Shown: positions 1 to 11,668, counted from the stretch's first letter. The stretch is DNA of 64,000 nt from Quercus robur (GCF_932294415.1 NC_065545.1:42384327-42448326), one strand, 5' to 3'. The notes: generated by a model not told the origin, from the letters alone. Numbers and translations: made by a program.

Positions 1-520
1 TGTCATTCTTTGTCGAAGCCCATATCATTTTATCTCGTGCTCCATGGGCTTAATTGATTTAAGCCATGAGCCAAGCACCATTTAAAAATTCATTTTTGAA
101 AAAATGTTTTTTTTTGTTTTGGAAAATGAGTTTTTTTATTCTTTTAGGAAAAAACTTTTAAAATCTCATGAGTTTTTGGATAAAAATGGCATAAAAGGGT
201 TTTTGGTGAAAATCTCATGAGTTATAGATGGAAAATATCCTCAAAGGATTTTTACATTTTAGTAAATATTTCATGAGTTTTTTTTTTTTTTTAATGAAAA
301 ATACCCTAAGAGGGTTTTAGTGAAAATCTCATAGGTTCTTTTTTTTTTTTTTTTTTTGGAGGGAAAACCTTTTGAAAAATTTCAAAGTCACCTTTTGGAT
401 CAAAAGCTTTATATCAAACATTTGATGTGAACACTTTTTGAATATGTTTTTGAAAATCATTTTGGTATCAATTTTGGAAAGCATTTCTTTGAAAATTTAT
501 TTAAAAAATGGTGCATTCTT
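1..520. repeat. Degenerate AT-rich repeats, no gene
   Basis: No coding region is visible. Between about 150 and 345 a loose unit recurs about four times, built on 'aaaatctcatgag' followed by a T-rich stretch. Long T runs occur at 279-292 and 337-357. This may be the internal edge of the LTR-like sequence that follows, but that is a guess. Confidence 0.4.
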
Positions 521-522
521 AT

Positions 523-1227
523 TGTAGGATCATAAGCTCACAATGCTATCTGTGGGGATAAGAGAATCGGATAAGGGTATTGGGCCATGGGTCACACCCA
601 AGGATGCCAAAGATCCCGAGGACAACCAAATATTAATAAGGACAATTAGGATATTGGACCAAGGACGAGGGCTGGTAGCCACAAATAGGTGATGTTGTCC
701 GAGGAGCCAAACTTCCTCAGACAATAGAACGGAAATCTAAAGCTCGACCACCCAACAAATACTGGGCAAGAGGCAACCATGCTTAGAAGGATAAGTTTCA
801 GAGAGGTGAGTGAACAGAGAACTGAGAAATATCTAGGAAGAAGACTGTTACCGCCACATTGAATGCTTTGTACCTAACCAATTGGCCGCATTTATGTGAA
901 AATGATGCATGGACAGTAATTTTTAGCCTTACAGCTACACACAAAGACTTCAAGAAGGTTTTGATGGGACAAGCATCTAGAAGATTAGTTGTTTAATCAA
1001 TAAGTGGAAGGCTAAGATGGGAGAAGGGGAAGGAGTATAAAAGGGAAAGGATTCCTTTACATGGGAGGGCATCTGAAAGAAGAGTGAGGAGAAAAAGAAC
1101 TGAATATAACCAAAAACTCTGAATATTTGTACAAGTCTAAAATATATATATACAAGAACAAACCTTCCTTGGGTTTGACTGTGAAGTATTTTTCTTTTCA
1201 AATTGTACTTCTCAATCATTACAACAC
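523..1227 (+). mobile_element. LTR-like fossil (probable solo LTR)
   Basis: Non-coding stretch with LTR-style layout: a candidate TG start near 523 or 551, a TATA box (TATAAAA, 1036-1042) preceded by a purine-rich run, a leader-like region after it and a possible CA end near 1227. I found no clear target duplication and no internal retrotransposon domains next to it, so the ends are approximate. Family is not assignable with certainty; a gypsy-type LTR is my guess. It is an old, non-coding remnant. Confidence 0.4.
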
Positions 1228-1881
1228 TAAGCCAACTCACCGTTATAAATTGTACTTCTCAATCTAAATATTTACTATTATTTATAGTTATAAATGAACG
1301 ACGTGGTTTGGGGGGTCGCACGCGTGAGATGTGAGGGGTAACAGTAACATTAGCTTAGCCGGCGATTTCACATGTGTGAGTACCTTGTGAGAGAGACTGA
1401 CTCTGACGCTGACTAACATTTAATTTTACTATTAAATAAAATAAATAAATAAATAATTTATGGTCTCTCTCTCTCCTACCCTATGCCTAGGTAATGTAAT
1501 GGCAAATTGCAATGGCTCCCATAGCACACGGTGTTGGACTTTCTAGGACGGAACCAGATGCAAGAGTGTTTTTTATTTATTTATATTTTCTTAAATAAAT
1601 ACTAAATCTAAATAGACACAAAAAAGCAGAGGTGAAGTAATGGTGGAGTCGTTACTTAAGAATTAAGATGGGATCCGTTTTAAGTTTTAAGATTGGTGGG
1701 GTGGATTCAGGATCGGAAGGATTCGTTCCATTAATAGGGGATTGAATTCAATTCATCCACTTTGACTCTTGTTCAATTTCAGTGCCTGATGAGTTTTTAG
1801 TTACTACTACTATTTAAGTATTTGTACTCATCAGTGCCTAACGAGTTTTAATGAGTTTTAATGAGTTTCAATGCCTAACAC
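1228..1881. other. Intergenic, nothing recognised
   Basis: No supported gene. The sequence '(t)tttaatgag' repeats around 1848-1868 and an A/T-only stretch lies at about 1430-1460. Confidence 0.5.
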
Positions 1882-1977
1882 GGCAAGGATTTGTTGCAAA
1901 CTAGGTTGCAACAAATTATTGATATGTGTGCATTTTGTAAGAATTGCTGCAACTTAGTTTGCAACAAATCTTTGCCC
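1882..1977. mobile_element. Short foldback MITE, family A
   Basis: The left end 'ggcaaggatttgttgcaaac' is mirrored on the right by 'gtttgcaacaaatctttgcc', so the 96-bp segment folds on itself. The same ends recur at 2137-2337, which marks a repeat family. It has no coding capacity. Confidence 0.6.
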
Positions 1978-2136
1978 TTTTGCATAACCATATGTGAATG
2001 CTCTTAGTGGTTCCGCTTCCATCACAGAATGTAACTATGTATTTAAATTTTATAAATATAGTGCATGTAATGAACAATAATTTTTTTGGTCAACTTTGGT
2101 TTAGTTGCACATAAAAAACTAGAGAGATATTTTTAT

Positions 2137-2337
2137 GGGCAAGGATTTGCTGCAAATTAAGTTGCAGCAGTTCCTGTAAAATGCACACGTGTCAATACCT
2201 TAAATAGATCCCATTCGGTGAAAAATTCAATCTTGATACGAAAAAATATAAGCCTGAACATGTGTTTATCTGAAGCATTAACACATGTGCATTTTTGCAG
2301 AAGTCGCTGCAATTTAGTTTGCAGCAAATCTTTGCCC
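2137..2337. mobile_element. Foldback MITE, family A, second copy
   Basis: Ends GGGCAAGGATTTGCTGCAAA and its near reverse complement at 2318-2337 form inverted repeats of roughly 50 bp. The element is flanked by TAT on both sides (2134-2136 and 2338-2340), compatible with a 3-bp target duplication as made by PIF/Harbinger elements. It is longer than the copy 160 bp upstream. Confidence 0.65.
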
Positions 2338-3617
2338 TATGCAAAATGCTTTCTAGATCCTACCATATCAAAAAAATCATCCAAAACATACTTACATCCG
2401 AAGCTCTATCACTATTTAAATTTAAAACCTAATTGTTGGGGCTCTAAACATATCTAGGTGTATTTTACTCACGTCTTTGTCTCTACCACCCAATTACACG
2501 TCTCTCTCTTTCTCTCTCACCAACACATAAAAGATAGGCCCTGCACCTTGCGAAACTAGGGCTTTCAGAAGTGCGACTAAGAATTTAAGACTAGGATTGT
2601 GGAGGCAATGTTGTGTTGGTGGTGGGTGTGGGTTTGCAAATTTATTTGCCAATGGTGGTGTTGGGTTGATGGTCATTATTTTGGTGGTGGTTATTGGGTC
2701 GAAAATTATTTTAATCCTTGATTTTGGGGTAAGGCTAGGTTTTCGTGGTGGTGCTGCTGGGTTTTCATGGTACTAATGGGTATGATTTTGGGTTTGGATT
2801 TGATTTGGGTTCTCCATTGATGGGCCAGCTAGGTTTATGGTAGTTTGACAGACCTTTTTGTTATACATATTTTAGTCCATAAATTGTTCATAATTTTGTA
2901 ACATTACTTCTTTTATTTTTTGGCTAACATGGGTATCCAAAGCTAATTGAAATCCTGAAATTTTGAACTTAGAACCTCATGGATCTCATGAGGCCTTCTG
3001 AGATTTTTTACACTACTATATAGTATATATAACATAACATATGGTGTGTAAATAATTGAATTGTCACATTTTAATCTGGTCCTCCAAAAGAAAATTTTAT
3101 GGCTCCGCCACTTGTTACATTGAAATTAATAATCCATAAAAAATAATATTGTAACATCTACAAAAAAAAAAAATAATAATAATAATAAAAAATAACGGCT
3201 ATTTATATTTTATTTTCCATGCATAGTTTTGGCAATTAAAAATATATAACTAAAAGAATTATTAATTATTATACTATAAGCTTTATATAATAAAATTTTT
3301 AATAGTCACAATAATAATCTAAAATATAAATGGTTGGTTGTTGTTTTCTTTCTTCTTCTTCATTTTTTTTTCTTTTTTTTTTTTTTTTTGAGAAAATGAA
3401 ACTTGATTTTATTAATATGGGCTGCCTAGTTCACCTTGCGTCCTACAATACCATATGGACCAATAGATTACTAAAAATAATTCTCATCACTTGGACTGAT
3501 CATTCTGAAAGACTTGTTCGACTATATTGTTGATCAAAACACAGAGTAAAGAGCTTTTATTAAAAAAATGAACTCTTTAAATTGCAACACTTTTCATTTA
3601 TTGATGCTTTGACTCAC
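2338..3617. other. Intergenic, AT-rich
   Basis: No gene supported. Contains CT-rich (about 2500-2520), G/T-rich (2620-2820) and A/T-only low-complexity stretches and a T run at 3362-3389. Short open frames here have no recognisable domain. Confidence 0.5.
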
Positions 3618-3620
3618 TAA

Positions 3621-4011
3621 GAGAACTAGCATTTGGGGATGCCAAAAAAAAAAAAAAAAACCTATTTTAGATCCTCAAACACTACTTTATCTATTTTATA
3701 ACTCACCCTACATCCTAGTTTTTATTTTTACATATAACCCAATAAAATAATAAAAACTACCTAATAAAATAATAAAAAGTATTTTTCTCTCTCTTCTTTC
3801 CCACTATCTGTTTCTCTTCACACACAACCACTAGATTAAAATTTTTTTTTACGACCTACAAATAGTAAGGTTGTATATATGCAACCTTACTATTTATAAT
3901 TTTATATTATGCAATTTTTTTTTAAGTATACAAACTTGGATGGAGTAGGTTTTTGCTGTCTTAGTTGTAAAATAGTAACTAGGGGTGTTTACAGCCCCAA
4001 TGCTAGTGCTC
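3621..4011. mobile_element. Harbinger/Tourist-type MITE
   Basis: Inverted ends GAGAACTAGCATTTGGGG (3621 on) and CCCCAATGCTAGTGCTC (to 4011), flanked by TAA (3618-3620) and TTA (4012-4014). The TWA flanks and TIR fit PIF/Harbinger MITEs. Its 391 bp are non-coding. A second, truncated MITE end ('gagcattaccatcagc') follows at about 4072. Confidence 0.6.
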
Positions 4012-4014
4012 TTA

Positions 4015-4629
4015 CCAGTGCACACACAGCACCTTTCTTTCACTGCACACACAACACTTAGAGCATTACCATCAGCTCTTCTATAAAAAAAAAAAAAAAA
4101 AAAATGCTATTTTGACATATTAAAAACCTATTTTATTATTTTACCACATCATTTTACAATACGCTATACATTGAATCTTCCATTTTAACATTACACTACA
4201 TTAAAATAATAAAAAATAAAACCCAGCTATATTAAAAAAATAAATAAAAACAAAAACCAAATCAACCACTACCGTCCATCACCCACACATCCCACCACCA
4301 CCACTGCCACTGTCACCGCCCATAGCCCACAGCCCACCACCACCCAGATCATTTGAACCACCACCTGCCGCCTACAGTTTAAAAAACAAACACAAAACCC
4401 ATACCACCCCCACAGCCCACCATCACCCACAGCTCACCCATCATATCAGAACCCACCATCACCACCATTACAACCCACCATCACTCTCTTCCCTCTCCTC
4501 TCTGTCCGCCTTTCACTTTGCCTCTCTCTAGTTATGGGTTTTTTTTTTTTTTTTTTTCCCTACAATTTGGGTTGATCTGATATCGGTGAGTAATTGTGGT
4601 GGTTGTGGGTTGATTGTGGTGGTTGGTTG
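4015..4629. other. Low-complexity spacer before CYP82 copy 1
   Basis: Holds an A run (4084-4104), a CCACCA-rich stretch (4265-4460), CT-rich sequence and a T run (4538-4557). It replaces what should be the first third of the P450 exon that starts abruptly at 4630. Confidence 0.5.
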
Positions 4630-5269
4630 TGAATTGCATAAAATAACCACTTTAGAGCTACTGTCTAATCGTCGGCTTGAGCAACTTCCCTACATTAGAG
4701 TCTCTGAAGTTGAGAACGATATAAAAGCTTCATATAAACTTTGGATCAAGAAAAAGAACAGTTCAGGCTTGATTTTGGTGGAGTTGAAGCAATGGTTTTG
4801 GGATTTGAATCTCAACGTGATACTTAGGATGATTGCTGGAAAGAGGTGCTTTGGTACTAGTGATGGGGTTAATGAAGAAGAGGCTCGGCGTTGCCAAAAG
4901 GCCTTGGAGGAGTTCTTTCATCTTATGGGGTTGTTTGTGGTGTTCGATGCTATTCCTTTTCTTGGGTGGTCAGATTTGGGTGGACATGAAAAGGCCATGA
5001 AGAAAACTGCAAAGGAATTGGGTAGTATTCTTGGGTAATGGTTGGAAGAGCATAAGCGAAGGACAGCTTCATTTGAGGCTAAAGGGGAGCAAGATTTCAT
5101 GGACATAATGCTTTCTATCCTTGATGGCAAAGAGCTTGAAGGTTACGATGCTGATACAATCAACAAAGCCACATGTTTGGTACGTTCTCCCTTTTCACTT
5201 CTTCATGGAGCTTTGCTCAAGGGGCCTTGCTTGAACATGAGTTCCAAACAAGGCTGCCCTCAAAAGCAA

Positions 5270-6152
5270 GGACCTATTTGGTATTGCATTTTAAACAACA
5301 ACAATTTTTAGTGTTTAACGTTGAAAATTGTTGTTAAACAAAAAAGTTTGATAGACAAGTTTTTTTAAGGGTATTTGAGTTGTGTTATTCAAAATATGAA
5401 GTTTAAATACTGATTTTAAAAAGCTCTTCATACCAGTTTTCAAGATGCAAACAATGTTGTTCAGTGACATTTTGTAAATAAGTTAAAAACTATAACACCC
5501 ACTGATTTAACAAATATTAATTGAATCTCTCTCTTTCATGTTTTCTCTTCATCTCTCTCTCTCCAATTCATCGTCCTCTGACTCTCATAGAGGAACAAAG
5601 ACTCAAAAATTGTCAAGATCATTGTAGCAAAAGAAAAAGAAAAAAGAAAAAATTGCCAACCCAGAAAATAAAATAATTTAAATAAAAAAAACACCAAACC
5701 CATGGGGCTCTCTCTCATTCTCATGTGGGTACTAGTTTTGGTTGAATGATTTGGGTGTAATTTTATGACTTGCAAAATAGGCCTTTGGGAATGGGCGGAA
5801 AGAAAAGGAAGAAGAAGATGGGAAGAAAATGAAGAAGGAGATGAGAAGAAGACGTGGGAAAAAGAGGAGGAAGAGGAAGTCCCAGAAAGTGTGTGACCAT
5901 GGGAATGGGTGGGCCGTGAGCAAAAAATTAAAAAACTTAAAAGTACCGTTATTGTCAGAAAAAGTAAAAACTTTACCATTTAAAAATATATATATATATA
6001 TATATATGTATGTATATATATATATACACATATATCAAACACATTTTTTGCATTGTGAGTATTATAAACACATATTCTCACAACATTTTTAAAATCAAAG
6101 TTTTCACATCATTTTGAACAACAATACTTGAACATCACTACCAAACAGTTCC
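5270..6152. mobile_element. TIR element in intron of CYP82 copy 1
   Basis: Left end GGACCTATTTGGTA and right end TACCAAACAGTTCC are imperfect inverted repeats, continued inward by 'aacaacaa' motifs. The copy 2 intron continues straight from 'gctctcaaatgcaggg' into 'ataccaaaaataatca', whereas here about 880 bp intervene at that point, so this is an insertion. Target duplication is unclear. It contains a (TA)n microsatellite at about 5988-6026. The family may be hAT-like but is not fixed. Confidence 0.55.
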
Positions 6153-6347
6153 AATTCATGCCAAAAATAATCAGGAAAAAGTTGATTTTTAAGAATTATT
6201 ATTATTTTTCATAATTACATTTAAAATACTTTTTTGCAATTAGATTTTTAAGACTTAAAACAAACCCTATTAGGACCAAATTAAGGTGGGTAGTCCAATG
6301 CTACCCATCCTTATATATGAATGAATGTTGCTTCACACTTGTTCAGG

Positions 6348-6378
<31 letters not shown>

Positions 6379-7751
6379 GGTTAATTGTTCAGGTATATTT
6401 CTTACACACTATATCCAATAATTTCACATTTGACGTCCACCTTTTTAAGTATATCATATTCTACTCATGATTTTGATGATGTGTACATAGTGTATATATA
6501 TTAGAGTGTGAGATATGTAGTGTCTTTTCTTTAAGGAGTTGAGGAAGAAGAAAAAATTACATTATTCGTCTCTAAAGTTTACCTTGTGAGTATAATTAGT
6601 CTCTTAAATTTCAAGTGAGTTTTATTAGTCCCTGAAGTTTAAAAAATGAACATTATTGGTCATTCTGTTAACTTCTATTAGCTTTTTTACTTATGTGTTT
6701 AATGTAACAATATCATGTCAACTTTTAAGTGATGGATCATATTTTTTATTATAAAAAAATTACACATGACCACCAACTTACAATCTAAGTTGTCAAAAAA
6801 GTTTTGACAAATTAGACTTATTATAATTCCCAAACAACTCAAATACCTTTCGCCAGAACCTCAATCACGGCCTCCATTGCAATAACAACAACCAAGCCAT
6901 AATTGTCGTAGACCTCATCTTGAAATCAAAATCTCACCCTAATCTCCAGAAGGGCAACAAATATTGACAAATCTCAAACGTGTCAAGAAGAAAATTCCAT
7001 TTAGGTGTTGACTCTAAGTCTTGAATGTGTCTAGAAGAAAATTGCTTGCTTATTTTTTAATTTATTTTTACCAGCTATTTGTAAAGATCCAATTAGACTC
7101 TTTCGATTATGCATGCCTATGGAATCTAGAAACATTTTAAGCTTTTGTTTTTTCTCTTCATTTGAATGATTAGTGCTTAGTTTATATAAAACACATTGGT
7201 TATTACCTATGTGTAAGTTATGGATGTTAATATTTGTTACAGTTCTCATAAAATAAAATAAAAATTTGTTACCACTAAAAATCTTAACTCTTTTTTTTTT
7301 TTAATTTATTTTTTATACAAAATAGAAATTCTACTCTAACCTAACCTAAGTGTATATGTGTGATGTGTGAATTTTTCTTTTTGAGACTTGAAACCCGACC
7401 CTTACTCCCTTACCTCACAAGAACTTTATACTTGTGAAGTAACCATTACGCTAAATGTGTGCGGTAGTACAATCGTAACTTTTAAGTGTTTGTGATTATT
7501 TGTGAGATCTTGTAGTTATAATCAACCTTACAGTTTCTATTTTTAAAAATATTCTTTTTGATTCTAGTTATATTTTTGGTGATTTTGATAGTTGTTATTA
7601 GTTTGTATAGCTTAAAATAAATATAAATTATGATTAATAAAATTGATTTAAATATATAGTAATTAAATTTCAAATATTGATCTTATCTATAATATTCATA
7701 TAAAGTTGATGACATTAAACTTTTAGTTAATCTCATAATATTGTGTCATGT
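6153..7751. other. Intron-derived AT-rich sequence of copy 1
   Basis: No coding signal. Contains (TA)n at 6349-6370 and a MITE-like 'gtctctaaagttta' stretch near 6570-6650. Much of it has no counterpart in the shorter introns of copies 2 and 3, so it is probably old transposon debris. Confidence 0.4.
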
Positions 7752-7979
7752 AAGTTTTGAGGGAGATTCTAGCCTTTTGCCCTTAATTTTTAAAAAATTT
7801 AGCAATATGCCCTTATTTCGAAACTATATAGGGATATGTCCCTGTTTCGATACTCGATTACCTTAAAATCGAGTTTCAATGAAATACTCGATTCGTAGAA
7901 AATCGAGTTATGCCGAATAAAACTATAAAAAAAAAAAAAAAAAAAAGCATGGAACTCGATTTTAGGGAAGTCGAGTTCC

Positions 7980-9065
7980 AAAACGCCGCTATAGGGATTT
8001 AAAACGCCATTATAGGGCTTCAAAACGCCACTATAGGTCCCCTTGAACCTGGTATGGGGAATTATAAAAAATTTTGCAGGAAAATGCCGCTATAGGGCTC
8101 TAAAACGTCACTATAGAGCTTAAAAACGCTACTATGGGGCTCCCAAAACATGGCGATGACAGTTATAAAAAAAAATTGCAGGAAAACGCCGCTATAGGGT
8201 TTTAAAACGTCACAATAGGGCTCAAAAACGCCACTATAGGGCTAAAAAACGCCACTATAGGGCACCCTGAATTAGGGATGACAATTTTTCCCCTCCCCGC
8301 TTAACCCGCCCCTCCCCGCTTCGCCCCGCGCAGGTTTTCCCCGCCTCGCAAAGGTGGTGGGGCAGGGATGGGGTAAGATTTTAGCCCCGCACCACGGGGC
8401 GGGGCAGGGATGGGTTTAGGCTTTTTAGACCCACCTCGCCCCGCCCCTCCCCATCCCCGCCCCGCCCCGGGTTACTAAAAGTTATAATTGTAAAATTTTC
8501 ATACTCTAAAACTCTACTATTTAAACAAACATATTAATATTAGCATATTTTATTCTACCCAATGTGATTCTCTACCTTTATTTTGTTGTGTTATACTATG
8601 AGATTTTTATTTATTTATTTATTTTAATGATTGTCTTGATAAACACTTGGATATATTATTCAATTTTTTCTAAAAATTGATTTGATTTGATGGGATAAAT
8701 TTAGTTGTAATTTCAAGTATATTTTTATTAATGAAATAGGTTTCATTAAAAAAATTGTACTAGTTGTAGGGTAAATTAACAAAAAGTAGAGTGTTACGGG
8801 GTGGGGCGGGGCTTCGTGGGGACCCAAGGGGCGGGGATGGGGTGAGAAAGTATTCCCCGTTATGCGGGGTGGGGTGGGAATGAGGCAAGATAAAACCATA
8901 CGGGGCGGGGACGAAGACCCCATCCTTCGGCCCCACTCCGCCCCATTGCCATCCCTACCCTGAATATGGGCCAATCACACTTATAAAAAAATTTGCAAGA
9001 AAACGCCACTATAGGACTTTAAAACGTCACTATAAGGCTTAAAAACGCCACTATAAGGCTCCTTG
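7980..9065. repeat. Tandem 'cgccactatagg' repeats inside the foldback
   Basis: Copies of a roughly 20-25-bp unit (consensus 'aaacgccactatagggctt') recur at about 7980-8265 and resume after the nested hAT at about 8998-9065. Longer-period spacing comes from interposed 'gaatatggggcaat...ttataaaaaatttgca' segments. The array is in the same phase on both sides of the nested insertion. Confidence 0.75.
8273..8957. mobile_element. hAT-type MITE nested in the Mutator-like foldback
   Basis: TIRs TAGGGATGACAAT and ATTGCCATCCCTA, with a perfect 8-bp target duplication CCCTGAAT at 8265-8272 and 8958-8965, are diagnostic of hAT elements. The ends are GC-rich (runs of 'ccccgcc'/'ggggcgggg') around an AT-rich core, and there is no transposase. 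A partial relative lies at 23554-23803. Confidence 0.88.
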
Positions 9066-9604
9066 AATATGGGGCAATCACACTTAGAAATTTTTTTTTG
9101 CATGGAACTCGATTTCCTGAAACTCGAGTTCCATGCAATTTTTTTTTTTTTTTTTTTTTTTAAGTTTGATCAGGCATAACTCGATTTTCTACAAATCGAG
9201 TATTTAATTGAACTCGATTTTAGGATAATCAAGTATTGAAACAGGGGCACGCTCCTATATAGTTTGCAAACAGGGGCATATTGCCAATTTTTTAAAAAAT
9301 TAAGGGTAAAATACCAGAATCTCCAAGTTTTGAGATCTCATAAATTTACACATCATTATTCTCATAAATAGTATATTATATATATGTTCTTTAAATAGTA
9401 AAATATATATTTGCATATGCCATAATTTTAATAAATGAATATTAATAATTATTATATTTATCAAATTTCATAATATATTTTAAAATTTGTATTATATTAA
9501 TTTTTCTTGTGCATTTCACGAGTTACTAACAAGTGATAGCATAATTTCTCAAAAAAAATTTTGTTGTATAGTTATTAGTACATACTATTGTGTATCCATT
9601 TCCT

Positions 9605-9745
9605 AATTGCATGGGTCCTTGCTTCATAGCTATCATGATCTCACAAGTTAAGCTAAAAAAACACAAGATTGTTTCGTGTCATGTGTCCGTGTATGCGTCC
9701 TTGCTTCATAGCTTCATGATCTCACAAGTTAAGCTATAAAATACA
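9605..9745 (+). repeat. Short direct duplication before exon 2 of copy 1
   Basis: 'tccttgcttcatagct...catgatctcacaagttaagcta' occurs at about 9616-9655 and again at about 9698-9737. It is a local duplication in the end of the intron of the pseudogene. Confidence 0.6.
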
Positions 9746-10340
9746 AGATGCCAAGAATGTTTGCTTCAAAGCCTCATTCTAACCCAAAAAATAAACCAAA
9801 ATGTACCTTGCAGATTATGATTGCAGGAGGCAGTGACACTACCACAATTACCCTAACTTGGGCAATAGCGCTACTACTAAACAACCGCCATGTGTTCAAG
9901 ATTGCACAAGATGAGCTTGATGTCCAAGTGGTAAAGGAAAGAATTGTAAACGAATTAGACCTTAGTAAGCTAGTCTATCTCCAAGCCATAGTTAAAGAGA
10001 CATTACGTTTGTATCCCACAGGTCGATTATCAGCACCACGTGTATTTTCTGAGAATTGCATTATAGGTGGATACCATTTTCCAAAAGGAACTCGATTAAT
10101 CACATACCTTTGGAAAATCCAAACAGAACCACGCATATGGCTAGACCCATTAGAGTTCAAGCTCAAAAGATTTCTCACCACCCACAAGAATGTTGATGTT
10201 AGGAGTCAAAATTTCGAATTGCTCCCATTTGGAAGTGGCAAAAGAGCATGCCTTGGAATATCTTTTGCCCTTCAAATGGTTCCCTTAGCACTGGCTAGTT
10301 TTCTACACGTATATGATATCTCAATGCCCTTGGATGCTAA

Positions 10341-10715
10341 GAGCATCTCCAGCAATTTCTTCAAATTTTTGTACTGTTTGGTGAGTGAACAGTAACTTTT
10401 ACCTTTTATCTACCCACTTTATAAAATACATTTTCCAACAGATTCTCTATCATTTTCTCTATCTCATTTAAATATTATTTTTTATTCATTTTTTAACACA
10501 CATATCCCCATACCCTCATTCCCACTCCTTTCTTTACTAATTTTTTATTTAGTTTTATTCTTTTGCTAATGTACAGTAGCCCATCAGATTTGATGAGTTA
10601 CGGTTCATGAGCCAAAAAAAAATCATGTTTAGAGAATCCATTGGAGACCATTTTTTTGGTCTCATTCTCTATGATAGAGATTATTTTGCTTTTACCTAAG
10701 CTATTGGAGATGCTT
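10341..10715. mobile_element. Harbinger-type MITE inside exon 2 of CYP82 copy 1
   Basis: Ends GAGCATCTCCAGCAAT and ATTGGAGATGCTT are inverted repeats. TAA flanks both sides (10338-10340, 10716-10718). Leaving the element and one TAA out, the host reads GAT GCT AAG GTT GAT ATG, matching the 'AKVDM' of copy 2 in frame. This gives exact borders and a 3-bp target duplication typical of PIF/Harbinger. The element is 375 bp and non-coding. Confidence 0.88.
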
Positions 10716-10863
10716 TAAGGTTGATATGACCGAGACAATTGGACTCACAAACCACAAAGCCACCCCATTTGAAGTTCTCATCAAACCTTGCCTCCACCTT
10801 CCAAGCTTTATGTATTAAAGACTATCTAGTAGAATTCATGTGCAGCCGTACGTGCATGTCTAA

Positions 10864-11031
10864 GTGTTTGTTTGACAAATATTATTTTTTCCAACTTATT
10901 TTACTATTCGACTTATTTTTGCTACAATTCATAGGTCTCACTACACTTTCTAGTACTATTCTTGAGTTCACTGTACTATTTCAACAAAAAGTTTTTAATT
11001 TCAGTAAAATAAGCGGATTCTAAACGGACCG
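10864..11031. mobile_element. MITE (family B) in 3' flank of copy 1
   Basis: 168 bp flanked by TAA (10861-10863, 11032-11034). CYP82 copy 2 has the matching empty site ('gtctaagaattg', 19291 on). Inner sequence with 'cactacactttctagtactattc' and end 'aataagcggattctaaacgg' matches the element at 29430-29630, so this is a repeated family. Confidence 0.75.
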
Positions 11032-11034
11032 TAA

Positions 11035-11668
11035 GAAATGTGGTTTGATCAAAATTTGACATGATTTGTTTGTACTTTGCTAGTAGGTGTGCCAAATTGC
11101 AGGACACTATGAGTTTACTGTTGTAAATGGAAATAAAAATGCCTAATTGGAGAATATGGTTATTTCTCCACCTTCATTATGTTGGGTTAGCTTTTCTTGC
11201 TAAAACTGTGTGTTATGGCATTACCGATAAGTTTAATGTTGTTAAGTGAAAATAACCTAAACCTAGATAAGAGAAATTTGCAATCATTGATCATTTTCTT
11301 TAAATATGATGGGCTAAGATTTTAATGGAGAGTGTAATTATGAAATAGACTTTACATTCAATTTAAAAATATATCTGAGAAAAATGATGAGTAAAATTGT
11401 GAAGTTTCAAAAACTTATATGACATAATATTACGAGAATAAATAAAAATAAAAATAATTGATTTATATATTACATATTTGATTCATGACTTCCATGGTGA
11501 ACATCACCATTTTGATGAAGATGTCGACCTAGAAGCACTTGCACCTACTACTACTATGTATATATATTTTTGCACAATCTATTCCAAGTTTCCAACTATA
11601 TAGATGGGGTGATTGGGATTTACCAATCAAGCATATGGTGAATCAGTGAAGAAAGAAAAATAAATAAA
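11035..11668. other. Shared 3' flank of the P450 duplicates, then AT-rich spacer
   Basis: Bases 11047-11188 match 19312-19455 downstream of copy 2, showing that the gene duplication extends about 190 bp past the stop codon. The rest, to 11668, holds no recognised feature. Confidence 0.6.

Larger units (their letters stand above)
7762..9324. mobile_element. Mutator-like foldback element
   Basis: Terminal inverted repeats of about 150 bp begin GGAGATTCT and end AGAATCTCC. They are bracketed by a perfect 10-bp duplication AAGTTTTGAG (7752-7761 and 9325-9334), the size expected for Mutator-like transposons. The arms carry 'ctcgatt...atcgag' motifs; the middle is a tandem array on 'cgccactatagggct'. 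A 685-bp hAT-type element is nested at 8273-8957. No transposase is present, so it is non-autonomous. Confidence 0.85.
4630..10818 (+). pseudogene. CYP82-family cytochrome P450 pseudogene (copy 1)
   Basis: Remnant of a two-exon CYP82 monooxygenase gene closely matching copy 2 (16976-19263). Exon 1 survives only from about codon 134 (4630-5179); the N-terminal anchor and proline hinge are gone. A TAA at 5036-5038 replaces the GAA codon of copy 2. The exon ends at the same '...ACATGTTTG/GT' donor. Exon 2 (9814-10818) keeps the I-helix 'GGSDTT' and K-helix 'KETLR', but the PERF motif reads 'LKRF' and the haem loop reads 'FGSGKRACLG' (P to L). A 375-bp MITE splits it at 10341-10715. The intron is 4.6 kb, against 713 bp and 272 bp in copies 2 and 3. 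Truncation, nonsense codon, altered motifs and insertion together make it non-functional. Confidence 0.9.

Noticed and set aside
5536-6092. Several overlapping frames of 87-147 codons
   Set aside because: Sit in a TIR element within the intron of the P450 pseudogene; Lys/Arg- or Phe-rich shadows of purine tracts.
8660-8974. 104-codon frame on the minus strand
   Set aside because: Lies in the GC-rich end of a hAT-type MITE and has no recognisable domain.
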